This document shows, in pieces, positions 42,070 to 50,688 of a stretch of DNA of 64,000 bases. The notes under the pieces were generated by a model. It did not search any database and was not told the origin of the DNA. It saw only the letters and a list, made by a program, of their open reading frames with translations. This DNA comes from Synergistaceae bacterium (GTDB lineage Bacteria > Synergistota > Synergistia > Synergistales > Aminobacteriaceae), in NCBI GenBank assembly GCA_018436725.1, contig JAHDKT010000018.1, forward strand, positions 62,001 through 126,000. Direction: 5' to 3'. Numbering within the stretch: the stretch's first letter is position 1; every line of letters starts with the position of its first letter. The position numbers were made by a program, and so were the translations under genes.

Positions 42070-43139
42070 GAGCGCCGCACCTTCCTGACGAGCCCCTTTG
42101 CGAGCAGTTCGCCGTTCTTGAAGAGCGGCTCTCTTTCGACACGTACCGTATCGCCCGGCTCCACCACGCCGAACGTGGCGTACGCGGCGGCGGACTCATC
42201 GGTCCAGTTGAAGAGCGAGGCGGGCGGCGCATCCGAGAAGCCGAGGTTCCGAACCTCCGCAGCCAGTTCGGAAACGCCCGCGGCAAGATCATCGCACGGA
42301 GCGCCCTCCAGGGCGAGTATCTTCGACGCGAGAAGAGGTATTCCCTCCTCTTTCTCATCCTGGAGAGGGGAGGCGGGCGAGGCCGCGAGGAGCGCAACGC
42401 GGGCCGCGCCCTCGGTCCACGCCTCGAAGGCGCGGCGTACTGACTCCTCGTGGAGCTTCCTGTCGAAACGGATTTCCCTTCCTCCGAGGAGCAGCAGTAC
42501 GGCGATGAGCAGGGGAAGGAGGAAGAATCCTTTCAGGAAACCGCTCTTTCCGCGCAGCAGCGACCATCCTTTGAAAAAGACCTCGCCGCCGCCGAGGAAG
42601 CGGATCGCCTCGCTCGCGGTGGCGAGACCCAATAGAGCCGCCAGTAACAGAAGCAGCTTCCGGCTTCGAGGCAGGCGGAGCGCTGCGAGCGTTCCGAAGA
42701 GCGCGCCGAGCGGGGCGCCGATGAAGACGCCTGCTGCGCGGCTGCCGAGCAGGAACCACGTGAAGGCCGGCAGAAAGGCCATTCCCGCGAGCGTTCCGAA
42801 GGCGGAGACGGCGGCGATGCGGAGCGGGGGAATCTCCGAGGAGATCTCCGGTTCCGGAAGGGCGAGCGCGGGAAGACGCTCCTCCATGCGCAGCAGAAGA
42901 AGGGAGCGACGCTCCGAGGACAGAGGTTCGGCGGCAAGGGAGTCGAGTATCGCCGGGAGCAGCGTTTCCGTCGCCGCGGCCTCGGCCCGCCGGACGGCGC
43001 TTTCGACCGCCGCTCGGTCCGGAACGTCTTTGGGAGGCAGGTACGCGAAGTAGACGCTCGTCCCCTTGTCGACGGCGCGGCGGCGGCTCTTCTCCTCTTC
43101 TTTTAACGGAATCACGGGCGTTTTGTTTCTCCTGCCCAT
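42066..43139 (-). CDS. Membrane protein partner of the Hsp70-like ATPase, unknown function
   Basis: A 357-residue protein I do not recognise. The N-terminal 40 residues are charged; about residues 100-150 and 165-245 hold four or so hydrophobic segments (AFGTLAGMAFLPAFTWFLL, AAGVFIGAPLGALFGTLAAL, LLLLLAALLGLATA, GFFLLPLLIAVLLLLGG), and the C-terminal third is soluble and ends in a beta-like TVRVEREPLFKNGELLAKGLVRK tail. Start ATG 43139 has AAGAAGGTG upstream. It is translated just before the Hsp70-like ATPase with a four-base overlap. It may anchor or recruit the ATPase to the membrane. Confidence 0.7.
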   Translation of the reverse strand: MGRRNKTPVIPLKEEEKSRRRAVDKGTSVYFAYLPPKDVPDRAAVESAVRRAEAAATETLLPAILDSLAAEPLSSERRSLLLLRMEERLPALALPEPEISSEIPPLRIAAVSAFGTLAGMAFLPAFTWFLLGSRAAGVFIGAPLGALFGTLAALRLPRSRKLLLLLAALLGLATASEAIRFLGGGEVFFKGWSLLRGKSGFLKGFFLLPLLIAVLLLLGGREIRFDRKLHEESVRRAFEAWTEGAARVALLAASPASPLQDEKEEGIPLLASKILALEGAPCDDLAAGVSELAAEVRNLGFSDAPPASLFNWTDESAAAYATFGVVEPGDTVRVEREPLFKNGELLAKGLVRKVRRS

Positions 43140-43329
43140 ACGGACGCACCTTCTTTTCATCGTGATGATAATAGAGTAGCGCCTCGACCGCCGAAGAGCA
43201 AGCGTTTTTCTCATCCCACGGCACGGATGGACGGAAAGGCCGTAGCCCCGCATGTGGAGCGAGTCCGGGAGGATGCCGAAGCGCTGTCCGGTATGCCCCG
43301 GAGAGAGGCGGATGCTGTATCATAGTGCA

Positions 43330-43348
43330 GGCGCCGTGCAACGGCGCC
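43330..43348 (+). other. 5'-UTR hairpin upstream of the MBL gene
   Basis: GGCGCCG (43330-43336) and CGGCGCC (43342-43348) with loop TGCAA. A TATCAT -10-like element lies just upstream at 43318-43323. It may stabilise the mRNA or control translation. Confidence 0.35.
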
Positions 43349-43376
43349 GACGAAGACCGTTGCGGAGGAGAGAGTC

Positions 43377-44414
43377 ATGAGAACACGGAAGACACGGTTA
43401 TGGGAGGGCGCAGGTATCCCAATTGCTGCGCTGTGGCTGGCGGCGGCATTGTTTCTCGCGGTGTTCGCGCAGGCGGCGTACGCTTCGGCGCTCGCCGTTC
43501 GGGTTCTCGACGTGGGGCAGGGGGATTCCATACTCGTCCGCTTTCCGGAGGGCGGCGCGATGCTTGTGGACGCCGGGACCGCAGATGCGGGGCCGAGGGT
43601 CGTCGAGTCGCTGCGCTCGCTGGGAGTGGAGAAGATCGACATCCTTGCGGCGACGCATCCGCACTCGGACCACATCGGCGGCATGCTCGCAGTTCTGGAC
43701 GCGTTCCCTGTCGGCAAGATATGGGACAGCGGCTACGTGCACGGAACCAGGACGCAGCAGCTCTTCCTGGAGGCGGTACGCGACCGGAAAATCCGCTTCG
43801 GACGGCCGAAGGCGGGCTTCTCCGAGGAGTTCGAAGGCGTGCTCATCGAAGTCCTGGCGCCGGTGAAGGCGATCTCGGGGACAGAGTCCGACGCGAACAA
43901 CAATTCGCTCGTCCTCCGCCTCTCCTTCGGCGAGGTCTCCTTCCTGCTGGCCGCTGACATGGAGACTGCGCAGCGGCGCAGCGTCGAACGCTTCCCGGAG
44001 ACGACGGTGCTCAAGGTCGCGCACCACGGGTCGCACAACGGCACGGACGTACGGTTCCTCGAAATGCTCCGTCCGAAGGTCGCGATCATCTCCTGCGGCG
44101 CTGAAAATCCCTACGGACATCCGCACCGCGAGGCGGTGGCGCTGCTTGAGGGGGCGGGCGTCGATCTGTTCACGACGATAGGGGGCGACATCGTCGTCGA
44201 GACCGACGGAACCGCGTTCTCCGTGCACAAAGCGATCACTCCGGAGCAGCCGCCTTCCGAGGCGGTTCCGGCGTATATCGGGAACCGGTCGAGCAGGGTA
44301 TACCACGCCGCGTCGTGCGACGGGCTTCCTGCGGAGAGAAACCGCGTCTTCTTTAAAAGCGCGGAAGAAGCGGCGAAGGCCGGGTACCGGCCGTGCGGGA
44401 GGTGCATACAGTGA
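43377..44414 (+). CDS. Exported ComEC-like metallo-beta-lactamase-fold protein with C-terminal Cys-rich domain
   Basis: A 345-residue protein with an N-terminal signal or anchor (AGIPIAALWLAAALFLAVFAQAAYA, residues 12-36), a metallo-beta-lactamase domain related to the nuclease-like domain of ComEC (VRVLDVGQGDSILVRFP, metal motif THPHSDHIGG, AHHGSHNG, and NPYGHPH), and a C-terminal module with SSRVYHAASC and YRPCGRC that looks like an Ada-type zinc-binding knuckle. Such freestanding proteins occur widely in anaerobes next to a DUF3006 protein, as here. Probably a secreted hydrolase or nuclease; the substrate is unknown. It shares GTGA with the next gene. Confidence 0.88.
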   Translation: MRTRKTRLWEGAGIPIAALWLAAALFLAVFAQAAYASALAVRVLDVGQGDSILVRFPEGGAMLVDAGTADAGPRVVESLRSLGVEKIDILAATHPHSDHIGGMLAVLDAFPVGKIWDSGYVHGTRTQQLFLEAVRDRKIRFGRPKAGFSEEFEGVLIEVLAPVKAISGTESDANNNSLVLRLSFGEVSFLLAADMETAQRRSVERFPETTVLKVAHHGSHNGTDVRFLEMLRPKVAIISCGAENPYGHPHREAVALLEGAGVDLFTTIGGDIVVETDGTAFSVHKAITPEQPPSEAVPAYIGNRSSRVYHAASCDGLPAERNRVFFKSAEEAAKAGYRPCGRCIQ

Positions 44415-44623
44415 GAGCGTTCATCGATTCAGTCCATGAGGGCGTCGCGCGTGTACTGCTTGGCGACGAGCCGCTCGCAGTGGAGGTCCCCCTCTCCTGG
44501 CTGCCCGAGGGTGCGGCCGAGGGGAAGGCGCTGCGGGTGCTGTGGGAGATCGACGAAGAGGAGACCAAGAGCGCGCGGCAGGCCGTCGAAGATCTTTACG
44601 CCGCGCTTAACGACGCCCCGTGA
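44411..44623 (+). CDS. DUF3006 protein
   Basis: A 70-residue protein: RAFIDSVHEGVARVLLGDEP, then a VPLSWLPEGAAEGKALRV stretch, the compact beta-barrel-like pattern of DUF3006, a family found next to ComEC-like MBL genes. The start is GTG at 44411, overlapping the upstream stop (GTGA), with GGAGGTG 6 bases before it. The stop codon lies inside the first of two strong hairpins. Function unknown; a regulatory or inhibitory partner of the MBL protein is a guess from synteny. Confidence 0.85.
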   Translation: MRAFIDSVHEGVARVLLGDEPLAVEVPLSWLPEGAAEGKALRVLWEIDEEETKSARQAVEDLYAALNDAP

Positions 44624-44653
44624 GGCAACGCAAGAGCGTGTTGCCTCACGGGG
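44616..44653. terminator. Terminator hairpin 1, overlapping the DUF3006 stop codon
   Basis: CCCCGTGAGGCAAC (44616-44629) and GTTGCCTCACGGGG (44640-44653) pair perfectly over 14 bases; the TGA stop (44621-44623) is inside the left arm. Confidence 0.7.
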
Positions 44654-44657
44654 CCGG

Positions 44658-44698
44658 ACAGTGGACGCCGGAGCGTGGAATCCCCCGGCGTCCACTGT
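44658..44698. terminator. Terminator hairpin 2
   Basis: ACAGTGGACGCCGG (44658-44671) and CCGGCGTCCACTGT (44685-44698) pair perfectly over 14 bases, 5 bases after hairpin 1 and followed by ATTGGTTTTG. It separates convergent genes. Confidence 0.75.
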
Positions 44699-44715
44699 AT
44701 TGGTTTTGTTCTCCG

Positions 44716-46509
44716 TCAGAAGTTGGAAGCAGTCGAAACCGTGCCGTCGCTCCACGTTACGGAGATCTCGAACTTCGACGCTCCGTTCTTCAAAATTCCG
44801 TTGTCCTCCACGAACAGCTGAAGCGTGCCGTGCGGAGGAACATCGAAGGAGACGGAGCCGTCGCTCGCGTTCAGCAGCTGCTTCTTCCCGGGGACCAGCA
44901 CGCCGACAAGCCGGTTCTTGTTGCGGGGGACGGTGTCCCAGGTGAAGGATTCGTCGACGGCCTCGATGGAGATTGCCTTGACCGTCCCCTTCCCCTCGAT
45001 CCTGAATTCGAAGAGCCAGTCCTTCGCGCCGCCTTTTCCCGGCCGTTCTCCGGGGCCCACATAGTCGCTGCTGGACGCCTGCCGCGGGTTGGAGAAGAAA
45101 ATCTCGCGTTTTTCCGCGTCCCGGTCGCGCCGCCTGTCCGGACGGATTCTCGGGGTGGGGGTGGGGCGTTCCTTCTCCGGCACGGCAAATGCAGCGATTT
45201 CTCTGGTGAGTTCTCTGCCGTCGTCGTAGAAGAGCGTGATCTTCGAGCGGACGCTCGGGTCTTCGAGGGAGTTGTTGTCCTCGATCCAGAGCTGTAGATT
45301 CACGGGCTTCGAAACAGGTATGCGCACGGAGCCGTCGGTCGCGTTGAGGATTTTGCCGTCCGCGGCTGTGACCGCCACGAGCCAGCGTCCGTTTCCCGGC
45401 ACGGTGTCCCACTCGCCCGCCGGGCCTGTCGCGTTGAATATCCTCATTCCGCTGACGGTGCCGAGCGTCTCCACCTTTAGGTCGATTTTCCAGTCGGGAT
45501 TTCCGTTACCTTGCCGCTGTTCGTTTCTTCCGACCAGATCCCGGTTCCCCGGACCGGTGAAAACTGCGGAGCCGGAGAATTCACCCGCCGACGGTTCCTC
45601 TCCGGCGGCTTTTGCGATCTCTTTGGTCACGACCGTTCCGTCGGAGAACACAAGGACCGCTTCGAAGCGGGTCTTTCCGCGTGCGATCGCTCCTGTGTCC
45701 GTGAGCAGCAGATCGAAGGCGTACTTGCCGTCGAGGGGGATTTCGACGGTCCCGTCGGTTTTGTTCAATATTCTGTTCCCCTGGGTCGCCGCGACGAGAT
45801 TCGCGCGGTTGGCGGGTATGGTATCCCAAACGGCTCTCTCCCCGTCGATGTTTCGTATGATGAGGCCCGTCAACACGCCCTTGCCCTGGATCGAGATCGT
45901 CGCTGCAACGTCAGGAACGCCGTCGCCCTGGAGCTGTTCGTCGGCTCTGGTAATATCGCGCGTGCCGGTTCCGGTCCATTGGGCGGAGAGGATAGCGACC
46001 GATGTTTCGACGGGCGGCGTGGGTGTCGGTTGGCCGGAAGGAGGAATCTCGATGACGGACTGCGCCCGCGAGCCGTCGGCGAAACGAGCCACGAGGGCGA
46101 ACTTTCCGCCGCGCGCAATGGAGCCGTCGTCGTGCACCGCGATCGTGAACCCGCCACCGATGACCAGCGGTATCAGGGGCATCGAGCCGCCGCTGTGGAC
46201 AAGAATGTTGCCGCTGCTGTCCTTCACCTGCATCCCGGGGACGTTGTTGCCCGCTACGGTGTCCCAGACGGAGGTACCATTCTCGTTTTGCAGTATGAAC
46301 CCGGTGAGTGCGCCGATACCCGATATGCTGACCGAAAAGAAAGGATCCGGCGTTCCGTCCGGCGCGGGGTTCTCCCCGGGGCCCAGCACATCCTGTCCCG
46401 TACCCCTGAACGTGAAGTTCTGTATTTCCCCCATCGCAGCCATGCCACAAGACGCCGAAAGAAACAGCACCCCTACGACCAACATGATCCGAAGCGCATT
46501 CTTCCTCAT
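44716..46509 (-). CDS. Secreted four-repeat protein of unknown function
   Basis: A 597-residue exported protein: signal sequence MRKNALRIMLVVGVLFLSASCGMAA, then four copies of a module of about 110-140 residues. Each copy has a G-x-G-x(2-3)-RD or QD(V/L) start, an E-x-x-QG-(D/N)-G-x-PD box, an (I/L)xGxGxxxGxxIxN beta-strand, a WDT(V/I)P box, an ILN-x-(T/S)DGS/T-V stretch and a final (F/Y)-x-DG-x-x-(V/L)T-x-EI strand. Pro/Thr-rich linkers (PTPTPP, RPTPTPRIRPDRRRDRDAE) separate modules. I do not recognise the domain; it resembles a surface or adhesion beta-sandwich. The ATG at 46509 has GGAG 9 bases upstream. A hairpin pair lies after the gene. Confidence 0.75.
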   Translation of the reverse strand: MRKNALRIMLVVGVLFLSASCGMAAMGEIQNFTFRGTGQDVLGPGENPAPDGTPDPFFSVSISGIGALTGFILQNENGTSVWDTVAGNNVPGMQVKDSSGNILVHSGGSMPLIPLVIGGGFTIAVHDDGSIARGGKFALVARFADGSRAQSVIEIPPSGQPTPTPPVETSVAILSAQWTGTGTRDITRADEQLQGDGVPDVAATISIQGKGVLTGLIIRNIDGERAVWDTIPANRANLVAATQGNRILNKTDGTVEIPLDGKYAFDLLLTDTGAIARGKTRFEAVLVFSDGTVVTKEIAKAAGEEPSAGEFSGSAVFTGPGNRDLVGRNEQRQGNGNPDWKIDLKVETLGTVSGMRIFNATGPAGEWDTVPGNGRWLVAVTAADGKILNATDGSVRIPVSKPVNLQLWIEDNNSLEDPSVRSKITLFYDDGRELTREIAAFAVPEKERPTPTPRIRPDRRRDRDAEKREIFFSNPRQASSSDYVGPGERPGKGGAKDWLFEFRIEGKGTVKAISIEAVDESFTWDTVPRNKNRLVGVLVPGKKQLLNASDGSVSFDVPPHGTLQLFVEDNGILKNGASKFEISVTWSDGTVSTASNF

Positions 46510-46541
46510 CTGTATCATCTCCTTTACCTCTGCTCGAAGCA

Positions 46542-47024
46542 TCACGGGCGGCGAGCTTCAGCCTCCTCGACGATGCGTGCCGTCATCTCCGCTGCTCGCC
46601 CGGTGTATCGCGAGCACTGTTCGCGGAGCCCCTTTTCGCGAAAAACCGTCTGTCCTTCCGGCGTGCCCAGATCGCACCCGAGGAGCAGATGACAGTCGCG
46701 CGCGCCGAACTCAGTCTCGAACTCCGCGATCAGCCTCCGGACGGCTTGATACGCCGGATCCACCGGCTCGTCCGCCCGTGATCGGCCCAGTGCAAGTCCT
46801 ATGCCCAGTATCCCTCCGGAGAGTGCGCCGCAGGTTCCGCAGGTGCGCCCCATGCCGCTGCACAGGCCGGTTGCGATCTTCGGGATCAGGTCGGACTTCG
46901 TTTCCTGAGCCTCGGCCAAGGCGAGCAGCACGCTCTCGGCGCAGTAGAGACCGGAGAGAAACGAATTCGCGGCGGCGGCGCCTATCTCTTGTGCCGTGAG
47001 TTTGTAGATACCCCTTCCATCCAT
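46542..47024 (-). CDS. C_GCAxxG_C_C family (redox-active) protein
   Basis: A 160-residue protein of the C_GCAxxG_C_C family. The core reads ATGLCSGMGRTCGTCGALSGGILGIGLALG, giving the CGTCGALSGG box, with two further conserved Cys in CHLLLGCDLGTPEG and one in EQCSRY near the C-terminus. The arrangement suggests a metal- or disulfide-based redox protein; biochemical function is not established for the family. It begins with ATG at 47024, with GGAGGAG 9 bases upstream, and diverges from the rnf operon 220 bases away. Confidence 0.85.
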   Translation of the reverse strand: MDGRGIYKLTAQEIGAAAANSFLSGLYCAESVLLALAEAQETKSDLIPKIATGLCSGMGRTCGTCGALSGGILGIGLALGRSRADEPVDPAYQAVRRLIAEFETEFGARDCHLLLGCDLGTPEGQTVFREKGLREQCSRYTGRAAEMTARIVEEAEARRP

Positions 47025-47243
47025 TCAATCTTCTCCTCCATTATTCAAAGGTCGGCATGATCCATCGTGAGGACAATAGCATGAACCTCCGTCTCCTGCA
47101 AGTTGTGTTCGCCTGCGCAAATGGGCGGATTCGAAACCTATGCGCAAGCGTTCCAAAGGGTTACGGAAGATGTTCGCGGATCCTCCTCGACTATGCGAAA
47201 GGGTGCGCTGCGGAGAGATATATGTTATTCTGAAAAAGGGGTG

Positions 47244-48539
47244 ATGTCGTTGAAACGAGGAACCTTTTCCGGTGGTATCAGTCCGCTGTACAAAAAGGAG
47301 CTTGCGCGGGACAAGCCGCTCGAAGTCATGCGGGAACCCGAAAGGGTGTCGGTACCTTTGAAGCAGCATATCGGCGCGCCCTGCACCCCTCTTGTGAGCA
47401 AGGGAGACGATGTGACGGTCGGGCAGAAGATCGCGGAGTCGGAGCATTTCGTCTCTTCGCCTGTCCATGCGAGCATCTCCGGCCGCGTCGCCGAAATCAC
47501 CGGGGCGTCCGTCGTTATCGAGGGGACGGGGCGGAGCGCATTTTCGAGCGCTGTTCCAAGGAACTTCGAAGCGCTCTCCGCGGAGGAGATTCGCGCGGCG
47601 GTCCGGGAAGCGGGGATCGTCGGATTGGGCGGGGCGGCTTTTCCGACCCACGTCAAAATGACTCCTCCCCGGGGGAACACGTTCGAATACGTTCTTCTGA
47701 ACGGCGCCGAGTGCGAACCCTATCTGACCATCGACGAGCGGATCATGATCGAGAAGGCCGACAGGGTTGTCGCCGGGGCAAGGGTGCTGATGAAGGGCGT
47801 CGGCGCCCCGAAGGCCGTCATCGGTGTCGAAGAGGACAAGGAGGCTGCTTTGCTGAGCCTGCGGAAGGCTGTATCGGTCTTTCCGGAGATCTCTGTTGCG
47901 CCGCTCGCGGTGAAGTACCCTCAGGGGGGCGAGAAGATGCTGATCAAGTCCTTGCTCGGACGGGAAGTACCGGTGGGAGGACTGCCCGTGGACGTCGGCG
48001 CGTTGGTCGTCAACGTGGGCACGGCGGTCGCCGCGGCAGACGCCGTTACGGAAGGCAGGCCCCTGTATGAACGAGGAATCACAGTCACCGGCGGAGGCGT
48101 GAAGGAGCCCAAGAACCTCGTCGTCAGAATCGGCGTTTCGTTCGCCGAGGTGCTGGACTACTGCGGCGGCCTCGCTCCGGACGCTGTGCGGGTGATCGCG
48201 GGCGGTCCTCTGATGGGCCGCGCGGTCGTTTCTCTCGACGAGGTGGTCGTCAAAGGGACGTCGGGCATTCTGGCGCTCACCGCGGAGGAGGCGAAGTCGG
48301 CCGAAGAGCGCGTCTGCATACGCTGCGGCAGATGCGTGGACGCCTGTCCGATGTTTTTGACGCCGAACGCTTTCGCCGTCTGTTCGCGCAATGCCCTGCT
48401 GGACGAGGCGCTGGGTCTGGATATCCGCTCCTGTATCGAATGCGGCTGCTGCGACTACGTCTGCCCGTCGAGGATCCCTCTGGTCCACCTGATCCGGCGA
48501 TGCAAGGCGGAGATCGAGGCGCGGAAACTGGCGGAATAA
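47244..48539 (+). CDS. rnfC: Rnf complex subunit C
   Basis: A 431-residue peripheral subunit that takes electrons from NADH or passes them to it in the ferredoxin:NAD+ oxidoreductase Rnf. It shows the N-terminal GGIxP-type start (TFSGGISPLYKK), the flavin/NAD-binding GLGGAAFPTHVK and NGAECEPYLT boxes, the SLBB-like middle, and two [4Fe-4S] motifs, CIRCGRCVDACP and CIECGCCDYVCP, near the C-terminus. Start ATG 47244 follows AAAAAGGGG. This is the first gene of the rnf operon and is followed 17 bases later by the rnfD-rnfG fusion. Confidence 0.93.
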   Translation: MSLKRGTFSGGISPLYKKELARDKPLEVMREPERVSVPLKQHIGAPCTPLVSKGDDVTVGQKIAESEHFVSSPVHASISGRVAEITGASVVIEGTGRSAFSSAVPRNFEALSAEEIRAAVREAGIVGLGGAAFPTHVKMTPPRGNTFEYVLLNGAECEPYLTIDERIMIEKADRVVAGARVLMKGVGAPKAVIGVEEDKEAALLSLRKAVSVFPEISVAPLAVKYPQGGEKMLIKSLLGREVPVGGLPVDVGALVVNVGTAVAAADAVTEGRPLYERGITVTGGGVKEPKNLVVRIGVSFAEVLDYCGGLAPDAVRVIAGGPLMGRAVVSLDEVVVKGTSGILALTAEEAKSAEERVCIRCGRCVDACPMFLTPNAFAVCSRNALLDEALGLDIRSCIECGCCDYVCPSRIPLVHLIRRCKAEIEARKLAE

Positions 48540-48556
48540 GAGAGGAGGAGGAAGGG

Positions 48557-50071
48557 ATGCCGGACGAGTTCGAAGCGGTTTCATCGCCGCATATCAGGGG
48601 GGAAGAGACGATCGACAGCATCATGTGGGACGTGGTCCTCGCCCTGTTGCCGGTTATGATCGCGTCGGTCGTTTTTTTCGGCGCTGCTGCGTTGCTGGCG
48701 CTTCTTGCGAGTACGTTCGCCGCGCTCTTCTGCGAAGCGGCCGTTCTCAAAGAGAACAGGGGAGGCGTCCGGCGCTTCTTCGGAGATGGTTCCGCCGCAG
48801 TGACGGGGGTGCTCCTGGGGTTGAGTCTTCCGCCGATTGCGGGCCGGACGGAGTATCTCTGGATTCCGGTCCTTGGCTCGGCGGTCGCAATTCTGGTCGG
48901 CAAGCATTTTTTCGGGGGCCTGGGGTGGAATCCTTTCAATCCGGCGCTGGTCGGACGGGCAGTTCTGACGATCTCCTTTCCGGAACTCATGGCCAACCTC
49001 TGGACCGTTCCGGGAATCGATGGTTTTACCTCCGCGACGCCGTTGCGTACCGGCGGGGGGTACACTCTTCTGCAAAAGTTCATAGGGAACATCCCGGGCT
49101 GTCTTGGAGAGACTTCCGCGCTTGCGATCCTGCTCGGCGGCGCCTACCTTATGAGAAAACGCCATATCGACTGGAGGATTCCCGGAGGATTCCTGGGAAC
49201 TATGGCGGCCGTAGCGGCGCTGCATACGGCGGGCGTTCGGGGAATCGACGCCGCCTTTTGGGGGGCGGCGTGGCGGGAGATTCTGTTTCAGTGGTTCTCG
49301 GGGGCAGCTCTCCTCGGTGCGTTCTTCTTCGCGACATGCTACACGACATCCCCGGCGACCCCCAGAGGCAGGCTTGTCTACGGAGCGGGCTGCGGCCTCC
49401 TCGTCGCGCTTGTTCGTTACTACGGCAGGCTGCCGGAGGGAGTGTACGTCGTGCTTCTGCTGATGAACGCGCTGACGCCGCTTATCGATAAGTATACCGT
49501 TCCGACGACATTCGGAGGAGGCGATCGAACGATGAATGAAAAGATCGGATCCATAACGGCGCTCCTTGTCGCCATCTTGCTGTCGGCGGCTGCGTTGACC
49601 GGTGCGAACGCTCTCGTGAAGCGCCTTGCCGCAGGTCCCGCATCGGAGCGCGCGCAGATACATCTGGAGGAGCTTGTCGCGCCGTTCAACCGTGTGATCG
49701 GCGGAGACGGCTTTCTGCGGTCCGCGACGGAGAAGGGCGAGTATCTGAAGGTTTTCAAGGGCGGGGAGCTGGTCGGCTATATCGTTCAAGTCTCCTCCGA
49801 GGGGTACGGGTACGACGATATTGTGATGCTGGTAGGCGCGGACACTGCTCTTGCGGTGACGGGCGTCGCAGTTCTGGAACATGACGAGACTCGGGGCGTC
49901 GGCGACAGGGCATTCGCCGAGGATGTGCTCGCGCGCTTCCGTGGTCGGAGTCTCGCTGCGGGGATAGACTTCGACGGCGTGAGCGGGGCGACCCGTTCCA
50001 GCGCGGGAGTGCGCTCCGGAGTGGAGAAGGCGCTCGCGATGCTGGCCGAGGTCGTGAGAAAGGGGGAATAG
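48557..50071 (+). CDS. rnfDG: Fused Rnf subunits D and G
   Basis: A single 504-residue open frame covering RnfD (residues 1-325) and RnfG (326-504) with no stop codon between them. The RnfD part has about eight membrane helices, GLGWNPFNPALVGRA, and the covalent-flavin motif TSAT with Thr161. The joint reads VPTTFGGGDRT, then MNEKIGS, the normal RnfG start with its membrane helix (ITALLVAILLSAAAL). The RnfG part carries SGATRSS with Thr479, where ApbE attaches FMN. A strong GGAGGAGG lies 9 bases upstream of the internal ATG (49532), so separate RnfG may also be made by internal initiation. Rnf pumps Na+ or H+ using ferredoxin-to-NAD electron flow. Confidence 0.9.
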   Translation: MPDEFEAVSSPHIRGEETIDSIMWDVVLALLPVMIASVVFFGAAALLALLASTFAALFCEAAVLKENRGGVRRFFGDGSAAVTGVLLGLSLPPIAGRTEYLWIPVLGSAVAILVGKHFFGGLGWNPFNPALVGRAVLTISFPELMANLWTVPGIDGFTSATPLRTGGGYTLLQKFIGNIPGCLGETSALAILLGGAYLMRKRHIDWRIPGGFLGTMAAVAALHTAGVRGIDAAFWGAAWREILFQWFSGAALLGAFFFATCYTTSPATPRGRLVYGAGCGLLVALVRYYGRLPEGVYVVLLLMNALTPLIDKYTVPTTFGGGDRTMNEKIGSITALLVAILLSAAALTGANALVKRLAAGPASERAQIHLEELVAPFNRVIGGDGFLRSATEKGEYLKVFKGGELVGYIVQVSSEGYGYDDIVMLVGADTALAVTGVAVLEHDETRGVGDRAFAEDVLARFRGRSLAAGIDFDGVSGATRSSAGVRSGVEKALAMLAEVVRKGE

Positions 50072-50073
50072 TC

Positions 50074-50688
50074 ATGCGGGCACAACATGGGGAAGATCTT
50101 TCGCCGTCCTTTCATCCTGTCCGCTGGATCTTCCGCGAGAATCCCGTGTTCAGGCTATTGCTCGGGCTGTGTCCTGCGCTGGGGGCGACAAGCACGGCGA
50201 TGAACGGTTTCGCGATGGGGGCCGCGACGGCGTTCGTCCTGCTCTGCACGAACGCGACGTTCTCCCTGGTGAAGCGGCTCGTTCCAAGAACAGTCGGCAT
50301 CGCGGTGTTTCTGGTGATCGCAGCCGCCTACGTCTCGATCGCGGATATGACGCTGAAGACCTTCGCTCCTTCCATCCACCGCGCTCTGGGGATCTTCATC
50401 CCGCTGATCGTTGTGAACTGTTTGATTCTTGTCGGCGGCGGAGCGCCGGCTTCGGCATGCTCCGGAGGGGGAGCGCCGGGGGCGTTTTCCCCCTCGTTCG
50501 CCGACGCTTTCGGCATGGGGCTGGGTTTTTTGCTGAGCCTCGTGCTGATCGGCGCGGTTCGCCAGATCGGAAGCGCTTATCTTCCCGTCTTCGGAATGCC
50601 GCCGGGGGCGTTTTTAACACTGGGGTTGCTGCTGGCCGCGGCGGGTCGTTCGCGGAACGGCAAGAATGAACCGTCCGGGAAGAGGTGA
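50074..50688 (+). CDS. rnfE: Rnf complex subunit E
   Basis: A 204-residue integral membrane subunit with six helices, homologous to RnfA and inserted in opposite orientation. ENPVFRLLLGLCPALGAT and IPLIVVNCLILVGG carry the paired Cys residues thought to hold an intramembrane iron-sulfur cluster with RnfA. A Gly-rich loop (about residues 125-140, CSGGGAPGAF) is slightly longer than usual. Its start lies 2 bases after the rnfDG stop. Confidence 0.92.
   Translation: MRAQHGEDLSPSFHPVRWIFRENPVFRLLLGLCPALGATSTAMNGFAMGAATAFVLLCTNATFSLVKRLVPRTVGIAVFLVIAAAYVSIADMTLKTFAPSIHRALGIFIPLIVVNCLILVGGGAPASACSGGGAPGAFSPSFADAFGMGLGFLLSLVLIGAVRQIGSAYLPVFGMPPGAFLTLGLLLAAAGRSRNGKNEPSGKR

Noticed and set aside
40888..43053. 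721-codon plus-strand frame opposite the Hsp70-like and membrane genes
   Set aside because: Antisense of two overlapping minus-strand genes with ribosome sites and clear ATPase motifs.
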